DNA from: Paraburkholderia terricola
Lineage (GTDB): Bacteria > Pseudomonadota > Gammaproteobacteria > Burkholderiales > Burkholderiaceae
NCBI RefSeq assembly: GCF_900142195.1
Contig: NZ_FRAB01000002.1
Coordinates: forward strand, 62,001-126,000
DNA length: 64,000 bases
Direction of reading: 5' to 3'
Both the position numbers and the translations under genes were made by a program. Below are positions 1 to 8,027 of the stretch, in pieces (positions within the stretch are counted from its first letter, which is position 1; each line of letters starts with the position of its first letter). The notes under the pieces are model-generated. The model was given only the letters and a program-made list of their open reading frames with translations. It was not told the origin of the DNA and made no database searches.

Positions 1-166
1 CGACGATCAGGCTGGCTGACTGTTCGTTGACGGGGCCGACCAGAAAGACGATGCGCTCGCGCAGCAGACGCGAATAGATGTCGTACGCGCGCTCGCCGCG
101 CCCGGACTGTTCGATGACGGTGGGCACGAGGCCGAGGCCGGTGATCTGCGAATAGTTGAAGTGCAT
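1..166 (-). CDS. clpP: ATP-dependent Clp protease proteolytic subunit, N-terminal part (cut by window edge)
   Basis: Read on the minus strand from ATG at 166, the first 55 residues show the ClpP N-terminus: a [24 protein letters not shown] segment, then the [16 protein letters not shown] stretch. ClpP forms the tetradecameric serine-protease chamber that degrades substrates fed by ClpA or ClpX in the cytoplasm. The catalytic Ser, His and Asp lie beyond the window edge. The short leader before GLVPTVIE differs from the usual housekeeping ClpP encoded with tig and clpX in this group, and no tig is present, so I infer a second ClpP paralogue. It is transcribed divergently from a sigma factor gene. 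The start is uncertain because the Shine-Dalgarno match (TGGGG) is weak. Confidence 0.85.
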   Translation of the reverse strand, partial: MHFNYSQITGLGLVPTVIEQSGRGERAYDIYSRLLRERIVFLVGPVNEQSASLIV

Positions 167-436
167 GAGTTGCCCCAGGTGATGCGGCGCCGCGCCGATA
201 GCCGTAGCGGCACCTGACTCGAAAGGGCGCACGAATTGCGCCGCTTGTTGTCCTTATGACGAGGCGGCGTGATCCGGCGTGACCGAAATATTTTTGCGCC
301 GAGCTGTCACATCGGCCGGTGCCCAGCCGTCAAGCTGAGAGATGCCGGCAGCGTTTGCCGGCAGCGTCGCGCGCCCCGACAAACCCGCAGGCGGCGCGCC
401 GCGTCTTTTCACCACGCACGATCTGGAGGTCTACCC

Positions 437-1405
437 ATGACGAAACAAGAAATCGACAAGGCATCCAGTTTCGAGGCCGCGCGCGCCCGCCTGCTCGCGT
501 TGGCGTACCGCATGCTGGGCAGCCGCGCCGAAGCGGAAGACGTGGTGCAGGACGTCTGGCTCAAATGGCATCTCGCCGATGCGCGCGAACTGCATACGCC
601 CGCCGCCTGGCTCACCACGGTCGCCACGCGCGCGGCGATCGACCGGTTGCGGCATGCGCGGCGCGAGCGCGCGTCGCAAGCCGCCGGCTGGTTGCCGGAG
701 CCGTGGCTCGACGAACTGGCGCCCTCGGCCGAGGAACTGGCCTTGCGCGCGGCGGACATGTCTTATGGCGTGATGCTGCTGCTCGAACGTCTGAAGCCCG
801 ACGAACGTGCGGCGTTCGTGTTGCACGAAGCGTTCGATTGCGACTACAAGGAGATCGGCGCGATCCTCGAGCGCACGCCGGCTGCATGCCGGCAGATCGT
901 CCATCGGGCGAGAGAGCGCTTGCGGCGTGCGGGTGCGCCGATCGGCCGGCCCGACTCCGCCGCCCATGCGCGGATCGTGGAGCGCTTGCGCACGGCGTTG
1001 GAGGCACAAGACAGGGCCGGCTTGCTGCGCCTCTTCAGCGACGCCCCGGAAGTCGTCAGCGACGCGCCGGTGTGCACGCGCGAACCGGCAGTGACGGGCT
1101 GGATGGACAAGGTGACGTCGCTCGCGCGGCAGGCGAGCCATGCGGAGGTGCTGTCGATGGAGGGCGCGATGTGTATCGCGTTGCTTTCCGAGGGCGAGGT
1201 GGTCGGCTTGATCGAGGTGTCCACGAATCGCTTCGCGGACGGCTCGGCGAAGATCGTCGCGTTGCGCGTCGTGACCAGCGCCGCGCGTTTGCAGGCAACC
1301 AACCGTGTGCTGGGCCGCCCGGCCGTCACCCGATTACTCGCGCGAATCCAGCACGGCCCGGCAGCCGTGGCGGCCCCGGCGGGCTCAATGGCTGTGCCGG
1401 TCTAA
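437..1405 (+). CDS. ECF-type RNA polymerase sigma factor with C-terminal extension (SigJ-like)
   Basis: This 322-residue protein has a sigma region 2 (residues about 13-80, with AYRMLGSRAEAEDVVQDVW) and a sigma region 4 helix-turn-helix (about 110-165, with YKEIGAILERTPAACRQIVHRAR). About 150 further residues resemble the SnoaL-like extension of SigJ/ECF41-type sigma factors, which in that family controls sigma activity in place of a separate anti-sigma factor. ATG 437 is chosen because GGAGGT stands at 425-430; the frame stays open upstream to about 269, but no comparable ribosome site lies there. No carboxymuconolactone decarboxylase or oxidoreductase partner, common beside ECF41 genes, is adjacent on the right. 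Its regulon cannot be told from the sequence. Confidence 0.85.
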   Translation: MTKQEIDKASSFEAARARLLALAYRMLGSRAEAEDVVQDVWLKWHLADARELHTPAAWLTTVATRAAIDRLRHARRERASQAAGWLPEPWLDELAPSAEELALRAADMSYGVMLLLERLKPDERAAFVLHEAFDCDYKEIGAILERTPAACRQIVHRARERLRRAGAPIGRPDSAAHARIVERLRTALEAQDRAGLLRLFSDAPEVVSDAPVCTREPAVTGWMDKVTSLARQASHAEVLSMEGAMCIALLSEGEVVGLIEVSTNRFADGSAKIVALRVVTSAARLQATNRVLGRPAVTRLLARIQHGPAAVAAPAGSMAVPV

Positions 1406-1510
1406 GTGGCCTGGGCGGCGGGCGGGCTTGGCCGTCCTGCTTGGTCGTTCCGTTGTGCCATCCGTCTTGGCCGCCTCGGTTTCCGCAGCCGCCTCGATTA
1501 CGCGGAGCCG

Positions 1511-2770
1511 CTACTTCCAGTTGATATCGACGCATAGCACCTGGGTGCCGTGCGGCGTGTGCGCGGCGATCGAGGCCGTCACGCACAGGTGTGCTTCGTT
1601 GATCGACAGATAGGGCGGCGTGAGATGCACATGGTCAGGCAGGCGCATCGCCTGGATAAAGTAGGGCCGGCGCTCCCAGCTCGCGCCCTCCGAATGCAGC
1701 AGCGGGCGAAAGCGCTTGGCGCGTTGCGAGGCGCGCCCCGGCGGCAGCAGGTTGTCGCCGATCTGCCGGCCTGAACCGTCGAGTACGAAACAGCGCGCCG
1801 TTTCGCCGAGCGTGAGCAGCGGCGCCGTCGCGCGGGAAACCGGCTCGCCCGCGACGAGTTGCGCGGCCGCGGTTTCCAGCGCCGTCACGTAGGGGGCGAG
1901 CCGCGCGGACTGCGCGCGTTCGCGTTCGGTCACGCGCTTGCGCAGCGCCGCGGAGAGCGAGTCCATCAAACCGGCCGCCGCTTGCGGCTTGACCGGTTCC
2001 ACGCTCGGACCCGCGAAGAACGCGCCTTGCACGAAGTCCACGTTGCATTCCAGCGCGATCAACGCGTCGCGTTCGGTGGTCAGGCCGCCCATCAGCACCA
2101 GTTGGCCGGATTCGTGCAGCAGCGAGACGAGGCCCGGCAGCACGCGTTCGATATGCGAGTGTTCGCTGGCCTGCGCGAGAATGCAGCGGTCGAGCGTGAC
2201 GATGTCCGGCCGCAGATTCCATACGCGGTCGATGTTCGAATGCTTCGCGCCGAAGCCGTCGAGCGCGATCAGGAAGCCGGATTTGCGCAGCGCGTCGATG
2301 ATCTCGGCGAAGCGGGTGGTTTCGCCGCCGGCCTGCTCGGATACCTCCAGCACCACGCGCTGCGGCGGCAAACCCATCGCCTTGAGGCCGGCAAGCAGCG
2401 CGTCGCCGTAGCTGGTGTCCATCAGCGCGGCCGGATGAAGGCTCAGGAAGAGCCATTCGTCGTGACTGTCGAACGCGTTGAAGTTGCCCAGATGCAGCGA
2501 TTCGGCGAGCCGTCCGAGTTCCAGCAGGTCGCCGCGCCGCGCGGCTTGCGTGAACACTTCGTGGGAGGGCACTTGCAGCGCATGTTCGTCGTGGGCGCGC
2601 AGCGACGCGTGATAACCGATCGCACGCCGGTGCGATACCGAGAAAACCGGCTGAAACACGCTGAAAACGGTGTAGCCGCCGTACAGAACAGTGCGCCGCG
2701 AGCCTTCGTCGCCGGCCATCGGGCGCGGCGGCTGGAAGCCGGGTGGATCGAGTTCGATCATGCTCATCAT
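1511..2770 (-). CDS. Degenerate EAL-domain protein with C-terminal sensory-like domain
   Basis: The 419-residue protein has an EAL phosphodiesterase fold at about residues 35-275, followed by a roughly 130-residue domain like the PAS/cache-type domain of B. subtilis YkuI. Key catalytic positions are altered. The signature EALLR reads HASLR, so the metal-binding Glu is His. The DDFG loop reads DGFG, removing one Asp. VTLD and a TTERD element are kept. Enzymes of this family hydrolyse cyclic di-GMP; with these losses this one is more likely a c-di-GMP receptor or a protein-interaction module. It is preceded by the 35-bp repeat region and has no obvious operon partner. Confidence 0.85.
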   Translation of the reverse strand: MMSMIELDPPGFQPPRPMAGDEGSRRTVLYGGYTVFSVFQPVFSVSHRRAIGYHASLRAHDEHALQVPSHEVFTQAARRGDLLELGRLAESLHLGNFNAFDSHDEWLFLSLHPAALMDTSYGDALLAGLKAMGLPPQRVVLEVSEQAGGETTRFAEIIDALRKSGFLIALDGFGAKHSNIDRVWNLRPDIVTLDRCILAQASEHSHIERVLPGLVSLLHESGQLVLMGGLTTERDALIALECNVDFVQGAFFAGPSVEPVKPQAAAGLMDSLSAALRKRVTERERAQSARLAPYVTALETAAAQLVAGEPVSRATAPLLTLGETARCFVLDGSGRQIGDNLLPPGRASQRAKRFRPLLHSEGASWERRPYFIQAMRLPDHVHLTPPYLSINEAHLCVTASIAAHTPHGTQVLCVDINWK

Positions 2771-3177
2771 GTCAGTCGTGTGTTGGTGGCGGCGCGCTTG
2801 CCTGCTCGGCCCGGGTCAGCACGCGCAAAGCATAAGTTTATAGGATAGCCAGCAAGAACTATGCGAGTGCTGAGACACAGCCTCCGTGCGCGCCCGTCAC
2901 GCTTGCAGGCGTCGATTGGGCGTCAGCGCGGGCGCGAAGGCGATTGTTCGCACTTCGCTGGTGCGACGCTCGCCCCGCTGCGGTTCGTCGGCGGCTCCTT
3001 GGCGGTTCGTCCGCGCTCATCAGCGGCTCCTCAGCGGCTCGCATCGCAAGATCGTCGGCGCTTCGTCAGCGGCCCGCATCGCAAGATCGTCGGCGGCTCC
3101 TCAACTGTTCTCGTCACAAGCTCGTCAGCGGCTTATCGCCGGTTCATCGCTCATTCATGAGCGCGCCCGCGCAAGCA
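2771..3177. other. Intergenic region upstream of the EAL gene, containing a tandem repeat
   Basis: This 407-bp stretch lies between the stop of the MFS gene and the start of the EAL gene, both on the minus strand. Apart from the 35-bp repeats at 2997-3136 I see no gene; open frames here are short and repeat-derived. It must carry the EAL gene promoter near its left end, but I see no convincing -35/-10 pair. Confidence 0.6.
2997..3136. repeat. Four imperfect 35-bp tandem repeats
   Basis: Four consecutive 35-bp units run at 2997-3031, 3032-3066, 3067-3101 and 3102-3136. The middle two share an identical 20-base core starting GCATCGCAAGATCG (3041-3060 and 3076-3095). The outer two are diverged but keep the CAGCGGCTCCT and CTCGTCAGCGGC ends. 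A 35-bp period is not a multiple of three, which argues against coding. Confidence 0.8.
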
Positions 3178-4629
3178 TCAAGTGCGCTCCGACGGATCGG
3201 TCTTTTTCGCCGGCGTGCGGATGTCCGGCGACAGTTGCGCGAAGATCCACGACGAGCCCGCCGTGATGATGCCCACAGCTAGAAAAGTGGCATGAAACGC
3301 GGGCAGCGAGTTGGCGGCGGTCACGCGCGGCAGCAAGCCGGTGAAGGTGGCGAGCAGGGCGCCGGCCACCGTCACGCCGAGGCTCATCGAGAGCATTTGC
3401 ACCAGTGAGAACAGGCTGTTGCCGCTGCTCGCGCCGCCGGTGCCGAGGTCCTTGAGCGTCAGCGTGTTCATCGCGGTGAACTGCATCGAGTTGACGCCGC
3501 CGAAGAACGCCAGTTGCACGAGCCGCAGCCACAGCGGCTGGCCCGTGCTGGTGAGCGCGAAGCTGGCCATCGTCAAGCCGACCAGCACCGTGTTGACGAT
3601 CAACACGCGCCGATAGCTGTACTTCAGGATCAGCGTCGTCACGAGGCGTTTGGACGCCATGCCCGCGGCCGCTACCGGCAGCATCATCATGCCGGCCTCG
3701 AACGCGCTATAGCCGAGACTCACCTGCAAGAGCAGCGGAATCAGGTACGGCATCGCGCCGCTGCCGATCCGCGCGAACAGATTGCCGAGCAGGCCGACGC
3801 TGAACGTGTGAATCTTGAAGAGGTCGAGCGAGAAGATCGGCGCGGGCTCGCGCACCGCATGCAACCCGTATGCAACGAAACAGGCGAGGCTCAGAATCAG
3901 CAGCACGAGCACCGTGGCGTGCTGAATGCCGAACTCGGTGCGGCCGTCGAGTGCGAACGAAATCGCCACCATGCCGACGATCAGCAGCAGGTAGCCCTTC
4001 ATGTCGAACTTGCCGACGTTTTCGTTGCGGCTATCCGGCATGAAGATGAACGTGGCGATGCAACCGACGATGCCCACCGGCACGTTGATCAGAAAGATCC
4101 AGTGCCACGAGGCGATCTTCACGAGCCAGCCGCCGAGCGTCGGGCCGATCAACGGACCGATCAGGCCCGGAATCGCGACGAACGACAAGGCCGGCAAATA
4201 GCGTTCAGCCGGAAAGGTGCGCAGCACGGCCAGCCGTCCGACCGGCAGCAGCATCGCGCCGCCCACGCCTTGCACGATGCGAAAGACCACCAGTTGATTC
4301 AGCGTATGCGCGTTCGCGCACAGCAACGAACCGACCGCGAACACGAGAATCGCGCTGAAAAACACGCGCCGCGTGCCGAACTTGTCGGCGAGCCAGCCGG
4401 ACACCGGGATCATGACCGCCATCGTCAGCGAATAGGCGATCACCACCGATTGCATGCGCAGCGGCAACTCGCCGAGGCTCGTCGCCATTGCGGGGAGCGC
4501 GGTGTTGACGATCGTCGCGTCGAGCGTCTGCATGAAGAAGCCGGTGGCGACGAGCCACAGCATCACGGTGAGCGAGCGGGCCGATGGCGTTGCGGAGATG
4601 TCGGCGAGGGGCGGAGTCGGCGTGGACAT
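3178..4629 (-). CDS. mdtD: MFS multidrug efflux transporter, DHA2 family (MdtD-like)
   Basis: This 483-residue inner-membrane protein has the hydrophobic segments expected of the 14-helix DHA2 drug:proton antiporters. The DHA2 signature LDATIVNTALPAMA sits in the first helix and GWLADKFGTRRVF forms the motif A loop; GVGGAMLLPVGRLAVL and the later NTLTLKDL and SSGNSLFSL stretches closely match E. coli MdtD as I remember it. The likely role is proton-driven export of drugs or metabolites; the substrate is unknown. ATG 4629 gives a normal family length. It is monocistronic, about 95 bp from the stop of the MocR gene. Confidence 0.9.
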   Translation of the reverse strand: MSTPTPPLADISATPSARSLTVMLWLVATGFFMQTLDATIVNTALPAMATSLGELPLRMQSVVIAYSLTMAVMIPVSGWLADKFGTRRVFFSAILVFAVGSLLCANAHTLNQLVVFRIVQGVGGAMLLPVGRLAVLRTFPAERYLPALSFVAIPGLIGPLIGPTLGGWLVKIASWHWIFLINVPVGIVGCIATFIFMPDSRNENVGKFDMKGYLLLIVGMVAISFALDGRTEFGIQHATVLVLLILSLACFVAYGLHAVREPAPIFSLDLFKIHTFSVGLLGNLFARIGSGAMPYLIPLLLQVSLGYSAFEAGMMMLPVAAAGMASKRLVTTLILKYSYRRVLIVNTVLVGLTMASFALTSTGQPLWLRLVQLAFFGGVNSMQFTAMNTLTLKDLGTGGASSGNSLFSLVQMLSMSLGVTVAGALLATFTGLLPRVTAANSLPAFHATFLAVGIITAGSSWIFAQLSPDIRTPAKKTDPSERT

Positions 4630-4724
4630 GGAGAGCGCTTAGGCGCGCAGGGGCTGGCTGGGACTCGCCATTCTAGGGAAAAGCCCGGCCCCGCGCAGGC
4701 GCCGTGCCCTTGCGATCGCGCAAG

Positions 4725-6146
4725 TCAGCCGCGCAGATCCGGCAACGCCGCCGCCGCACGGAAGAACGCCTGGGCACGCGGCTCGTTGCCGAACGCCGCG
4801 TGAATCCTGATCCACGGGCTCACCTCCATGCTCGGGCGGAAGTAGTTGCCGGGCGCCACCGTCACGCCCAACGGCGCGCCGCATTCCACCAGCCGTTGCG
4901 CGTCCTCCACATGCGGCACGCGCGCCCACAGAAACTTGCCGCCGACCGGCTTCTCGAACAGTTCCCAACCCGCGTCTTCCAGCGTCTGGATGGTCGAGCC
5001 GAGCGCGTCGCGCATGCGGCGGCGCAGGCGCTCCAGATATTTGCGGTACGCGCCGCGCTCCAGCAGCGATACCGCGACCGCTTCGGCAAAGCGCGAACCG
5101 CCGATGCTCGTCAGCATCTTGATGTCGACCAGATCCTTGATGATCGCGTGGCTCGCCACCACGCAGCCGATCCTCAGCGACGACGACAGCGTCTTCGACA
5201 GCCCGCCGATGTAAATCACGTGTTCGAGCTGGTCGAGGGTCGCGAGCCGGTCGGTGGGGTCGGCCTGGAAGTCGGCGTAGACGTCGTCCTCGATGATCGA
5301 GAAGCCGTGCTCGCGCGCCAGTTGCAGCAGCCGGAACGCCACGGGCGGCGCGACCGTGGTGCCGGTCGGATTGTGGAAGACGGTGTTGATGAAGAACAGC
5401 TTGGGCCGGTGCAGCTTCAACTGCGCCTGCATCACGTCCAGATCGGGACCGGTGCGGGTGCGCGGAATGCCGACCAGTTTCACGCCGTGCAACTTCAACA
5501 GGCCGTACAGGTTGTAGTAGCCGGGGTCCTCGACGAAGATCGTGTCGCCCGCCTTGAGCATGTAGCGCATCAGCAGATCGAATGCCTGGCTCGCGCCGTT
5601 GGTGATCAGGATTTGCGACGCGTCCGCGTGAATCCCCAACTGGCCGATGCGGCCTTGCAGATGCTCGCGCAAGGCGACGTTGCCGAGCGGGGTGGCGTAG
5701 TCGACCATGCTCGCCGGGTCCGTGCGTGAGACGTGACGGATCGCCTGCGCGATGCCGTCCGTGTCGCGCCAGCTTTCGGGAATGAAGCCGCTGCCGAGCT
5801 TGAGCGTCTCGCCCGGATGGTTGAACTGCTGGAGGAGATGATCCGATTCGTCCTCGGCGCGGCGCGGGTCCGAGGTGCCCTGGCACGGCGTGTTCGCCGG
5901 CTGGCGATCGGCGATGTAGAAGCCCGAGCCGTGGCGCGAGTCCACGTAGCCGAGCGAGACCAGCCGATCGTAAGCCTCGATCACCGGAAAGCGGCTCACG
6001 CCGTAGTCGGCCGCGAACTGGCGGATCGACGGCAGCTTCGAGCCGGGACGCGCGGTGCGCGAGCGGATCCACGCGGTGACGCCCGTGACGATCTGCTCGG
6101 TGAGCGGCACGCCGTTGTCGCGATCGATTGAGATGTCGAGTTTCAT
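4725..6146 (-). CDS. MocR-type regulator: GntR DNA-binding domain fused to a class I aminotransferase domain
   Basis: The 473-residue protein starts with a GntR winged helix-turn-helix (about 5-75, with SKLPSIRQFAADYGVSRFPV) joined by a linker to a fold type I aminotransferase domain (about 110-473). The PLP-binding lysine is visible in GGLSKTLSSSLRIG, as is the ITNGASQAFDLL element. MocR proteins are PLP-responsive regulators that usually control a divergent gene, here the DUF2917 gene at 6345. ATG 6146 is chosen because GAAGGAAAG precedes it at a suitable distance; the frame stays open upstream to 6305, but that extension runs through the operator-like repeats. The ligand and any transaminase activity are unknown. 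Confidence 0.9.
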   Translation of the reverse strand: MKLDISIDRDNGVPLTEQIVTGVTAWIRSRTARPGSKLPSIRQFAADYGVSRFPVIEAYDRLVSLGYVDSRHGSGFYIADRQPANTPCQGTSDPRRAEDESDHLLQQFNHPGETLKLGSGFIPESWRDTDGIAQAIRHVSRTDPASMVDYATPLGNVALREHLQGRIGQLGIHADASQILITNGASQAFDLLMRYMLKAGDTIFVEDPGYYNLYGLLKLHGVKLVGIPRTRTGPDLDVMQAQLKLHRPKLFFINTVFHNPTGTTVAPPVAFRLLQLAREHGFSIIEDDVYADFQADPTDRLATLDQLEHVIYIGGLSKTLSSSLRIGCVVASHAIIKDLVDIKMLTSIGGSRFAEAVAVSLLERGAYRKYLERLRRRMRDALGSTIQTLEDAGWELFEKPVGGKFLWARVPHVEDAQRLVECGAPLGVTVAPGNYFRPSMEVSPWIRIHAAFGNEPRAQAFFRAAAALPDLRG

Positions 6147-6226
6147 GCGGTTCTTTCCTTCGCCTCTGGCCTCCGGTGTGCGCGCGAAGCGTTCAACGCG
6201 TGGTTTCGTCACGCGCAGGCGTCGCC

Positions 6227-6277
6227 AACTGTCTGGTTTTTCGACTGAACAGTTCCGATGGAACTGTTCGGAACTGT
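6227..6277. promoter_or_regulatory. Candidate MocR operator: inverted plus direct AACTGT repeats
   Basis: In the divergent MocR/DUF2917 gap a perfect 10-bp inverted repeat, GAACAGTTCC-GAT-GGAACTGTTC, spans 6247-6269. Direct AACTGT copies lie at 6227-6232, 6262-6267 and 6272-6277, the last two exactly 10 bp (one helical turn) apart. Mixed direct and inverted repeats are typical of MocR operators. That this protein binds here is an inference from position. Confidence 0.7.
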
Positions 6278-6344
6278 GCATGGGTTTCCGATGATCGCAC
6301 GTCAATAATCAATTCAACGGAAAAGTTCTCTGAAGGAGGAAGCG

Positions 6345-6650
6345 ATGCGTGAGGTCCGGATTTTCGAATTGGAACATGGCGAGCCCGCGGCGGCCTGGCG
6401 TGTCGCGCGTCCGTCGATCTTCAAGGTGATCTCGGGCGAGATCTGGCTGACCGTGGAAGGCGACAGCGAGGATCACTGGCTCGCAACGGGGCAGTCGATC
6501 GAGTTGCCGCGCAAGGCGGTGGCCTGGGTCAGCGCCGGGCAGACCGGCGCGCGTTTCGCGTTGGCGAGCGGCTCGGAGCGGGCGGCCACGAGTCCGGTGC
6601 TCCACTTGCCGGTGTTGCGCTGGCTGCCGCGCTGGTTAGGCGTTGCCTGA
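6345..6650 (+). CDS. DUF2917 family protein
   Basis: This 101-residue protein has a small cupin-like beta pattern and fits the DUF2917 family as I know it (residues about 18-75; IFKVISGEIWLTVEGD then the LATGQSIELP turn). It has no signal peptide or membrane segment. AAGGAGGAAG directly precedes ATG 6345. It is divergent from the MocR gene, an arrangement I recall from other Burkholderia genomes, so it is probably that regulator's target. No biochemical role is known to me; small cupins often bind a metal or a small ligand. Confidence 0.85.
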   Translation: MREVRIFELEHGEPAAAWRVARPSIFKVISGEIWLTVEGDSEDHWLATGQSIELPRKAVAWVSAGQTGARFALASGSERAATSPVLHLPVLRWLPRWLGVA

Positions 6651-6682
6651 CAACGGGCCGTGGTGACGCGATCGCCACGCGC

Positions 6683-7912
6683 TCACATATTCCCGATGTA
6701 CCGCGCGCGCGGCCGGATCAAGCGGCCGTCGCGCGTCTGTTCCATTGCGTGGGCAATCCAGCCGACTACCCGGCCCGTCGCGAACAGCGTGAAGGCTGCG
6801 CCGGCCGGCAGAGCCAGCACCCGCTCGATGGCGGCGAGCGCGAAGTCGAGGGTCGGCTCCGCGCCTGTTGTGTCCCGTACCGCGCGCGCCAGCGCGAGCA
6901 CTTCGCCGAGCGGCGAGCGCGCCGGCGCGCAGTCGGCCAGCATCTGCAGCAGCAGTCGCGCGCGCGGGTCGCCCGCGGGATAAAGCGGATGGCCGAAGCC
7001 CGACAACACCGGCCCCTGCGCGCGGTGTTCATCGCGCGCGAGACGGTTCGCCAGATAGCGGTCGAGATCGGACGAGCGCGACGCTTCGTCGAACAGCGCG
7101 GCGATGCGCGCGGTCTCGCCGCCGTGACGCGGCCCGGCCAACGCCGCCAGGCCGCCCGCCACCGCGCCGAACAGATGCGTGCCCGTCGACGTGATGCAGC
7201 GAACCGTGAAGGTCGACGCGTTCAGTTCATGGTCCGCGCAGGCGACCAGCGCCGCGCGCAGCAGCCCGGCCTGCTGCCGGTTGCGCACATGCCACGCTGA
7301 AGCCAGTTGCCGATGCAGCGGCTCGTTCGACGGCGCCGCCGAGATCATCGCGGCCGCCAGCAGCCGCATGACGGCGCAGGCATTGTCGAGTTCGGCGTCG
7401 CGGCCGAGCGCCCATACCCGCGGCATCTGCGCCGCGGCGGCCGGCAGCAGCACGAGCGCGCGGTCGAGCGGCGTGCTGTCGCTCCAGAGTTTCAGCCATG
7501 CCGCCCACTGCGCATTGCCGAGCGGCACGGCGGGCGCATCGGCAATGCGCCGCGTGCCGCATTCCCACAGCAACGCGGCGACATCCTCCAGCGATGCGGT
7601 GCGCGCCAGCTCCATCGCGTCGTGCCCGCGATACAGCAGACGGCCCTCGGCGACCAGTGTGATCGACGATTCGAGCACCGGCACGCCCCAGTCCAACACC
7701 TTTTGCGCGACCTTGCCGGCGCGCTTGCCGTCTTTCTTGCGCCGCGCGAGGCGCCGCACTTCGCCGGCGTCGTAAAGCCGGTGCTTGCCTTGCGCGTCCG
7801 TATTCGGTGACGAACTCAGCATGCCGCGGCTCACATACGCATACAGCGTGGGAAGGCTGACGCCGAGCTCGGCGGCGGCTTGCGGCGCGGTGAGGAAGGT
7901 CGATGTCGGCAT
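6683..7912 (-). CDS. Citrate synthase-like enzyme with N-terminal MerR-like DNA-binding domain
   Basis: The 409-residue protein begins with a MerR-like helix-turn-helix (residues about 5-60: TAPQAAAELGVSLPTLYAYV, then the wing HRLYDAGEVRRLA), followed by a basic linker and a citrate synthase fold. The three catalytic residues are recognisable: His in ADHELNAST, His in GPRHGG and Asp in PTLDFAL; GFGHPLYP replaces the usual GFGHRVYK. Citrate synthases condense acetyl- or propionyl-CoA with oxaloacetate. The fused HTH suggests a trigger enzyme that both catalyses and regulates. A TTG lies four codons upstream, but ATG 7912 is preferred. It is divergent from the CoA transferase gene at 8028, with a palindrome between. 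It is not the housekeeping gltA. Confidence 0.85.
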   Translation of the reverse strand: MPTSTFLTAPQAAAELGVSLPTLYAYVSRGMLSSSPNTDAQGKHRLYDAGEVRRLARRKKDGKRAGKVAQKVLDWGVPVLESSITLVAEGRLLYRGHDAMELARTASLEDVAALLWECGTRRIADAPAVPLGNAQWAAWLKLWSDSTPLDRALVLLPAAAAQMPRVWALGRDAELDNACAVMRLLAAAMISAAPSNEPLHRQLASAWHVRNRQQAGLLRAALVACADHELNASTFTVRCITSTGTHLFGAVAGGLAALAGPRHGGETARIAALFDEASRSSDLDRYLANRLARDEHRAQGPVLSGFGHPLYPAGDPRARLLLQMLADCAPARSPLGEVLALARAVRDTTGAEPTLDFALAAIERVLALPAGAAFTLFATGRVVGWIAHAMEQTRDGRLIRPRARYIGNM

Positions 7913-7946
7913 GGCGAGAAGCAAAAACCCAAGAAATCAGTATATG

Positions 7947-7963
7947 TTGATTATCATAATCAA
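7947..7963. promoter_or_regulatory. Perfect 17-bp palindrome between divergent genes
   Basis: TTGATTAT-C-ATAATCAA is a perfect inverted repeat with 8-bp arms in the 115-bp gap between the HTH-citrate synthase and the CoA transferase genes. Its AT-rich sequence stands out in this GC-rich DNA. It is an obvious candidate operator for the HTH domain encoded beside it, although the spacing of half-sites also loosely recalls Fur-type boxes. Confidence 0.65.
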
Positions 7964-8027
7964 GATTGATCCACGCGGGACGAAAACCTAGACTCGGTGC
8001 ACCTTCCCTTGACTTTGGTGCAACGCC

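Noticed and set aside
2861..3266. Overlapping short frames across the 35-bp repeat
   Set aside because: Repeat-derived Ser/Arg-rich proteins in several frames; a 35-bp period breaks any frame.
3514..4803. 429-codon open frame antisense to the MdtD-like gene
   Set aside because: Arg/His/Gln-rich with no signal or domain; the opposite strand encodes a recognised transporter.
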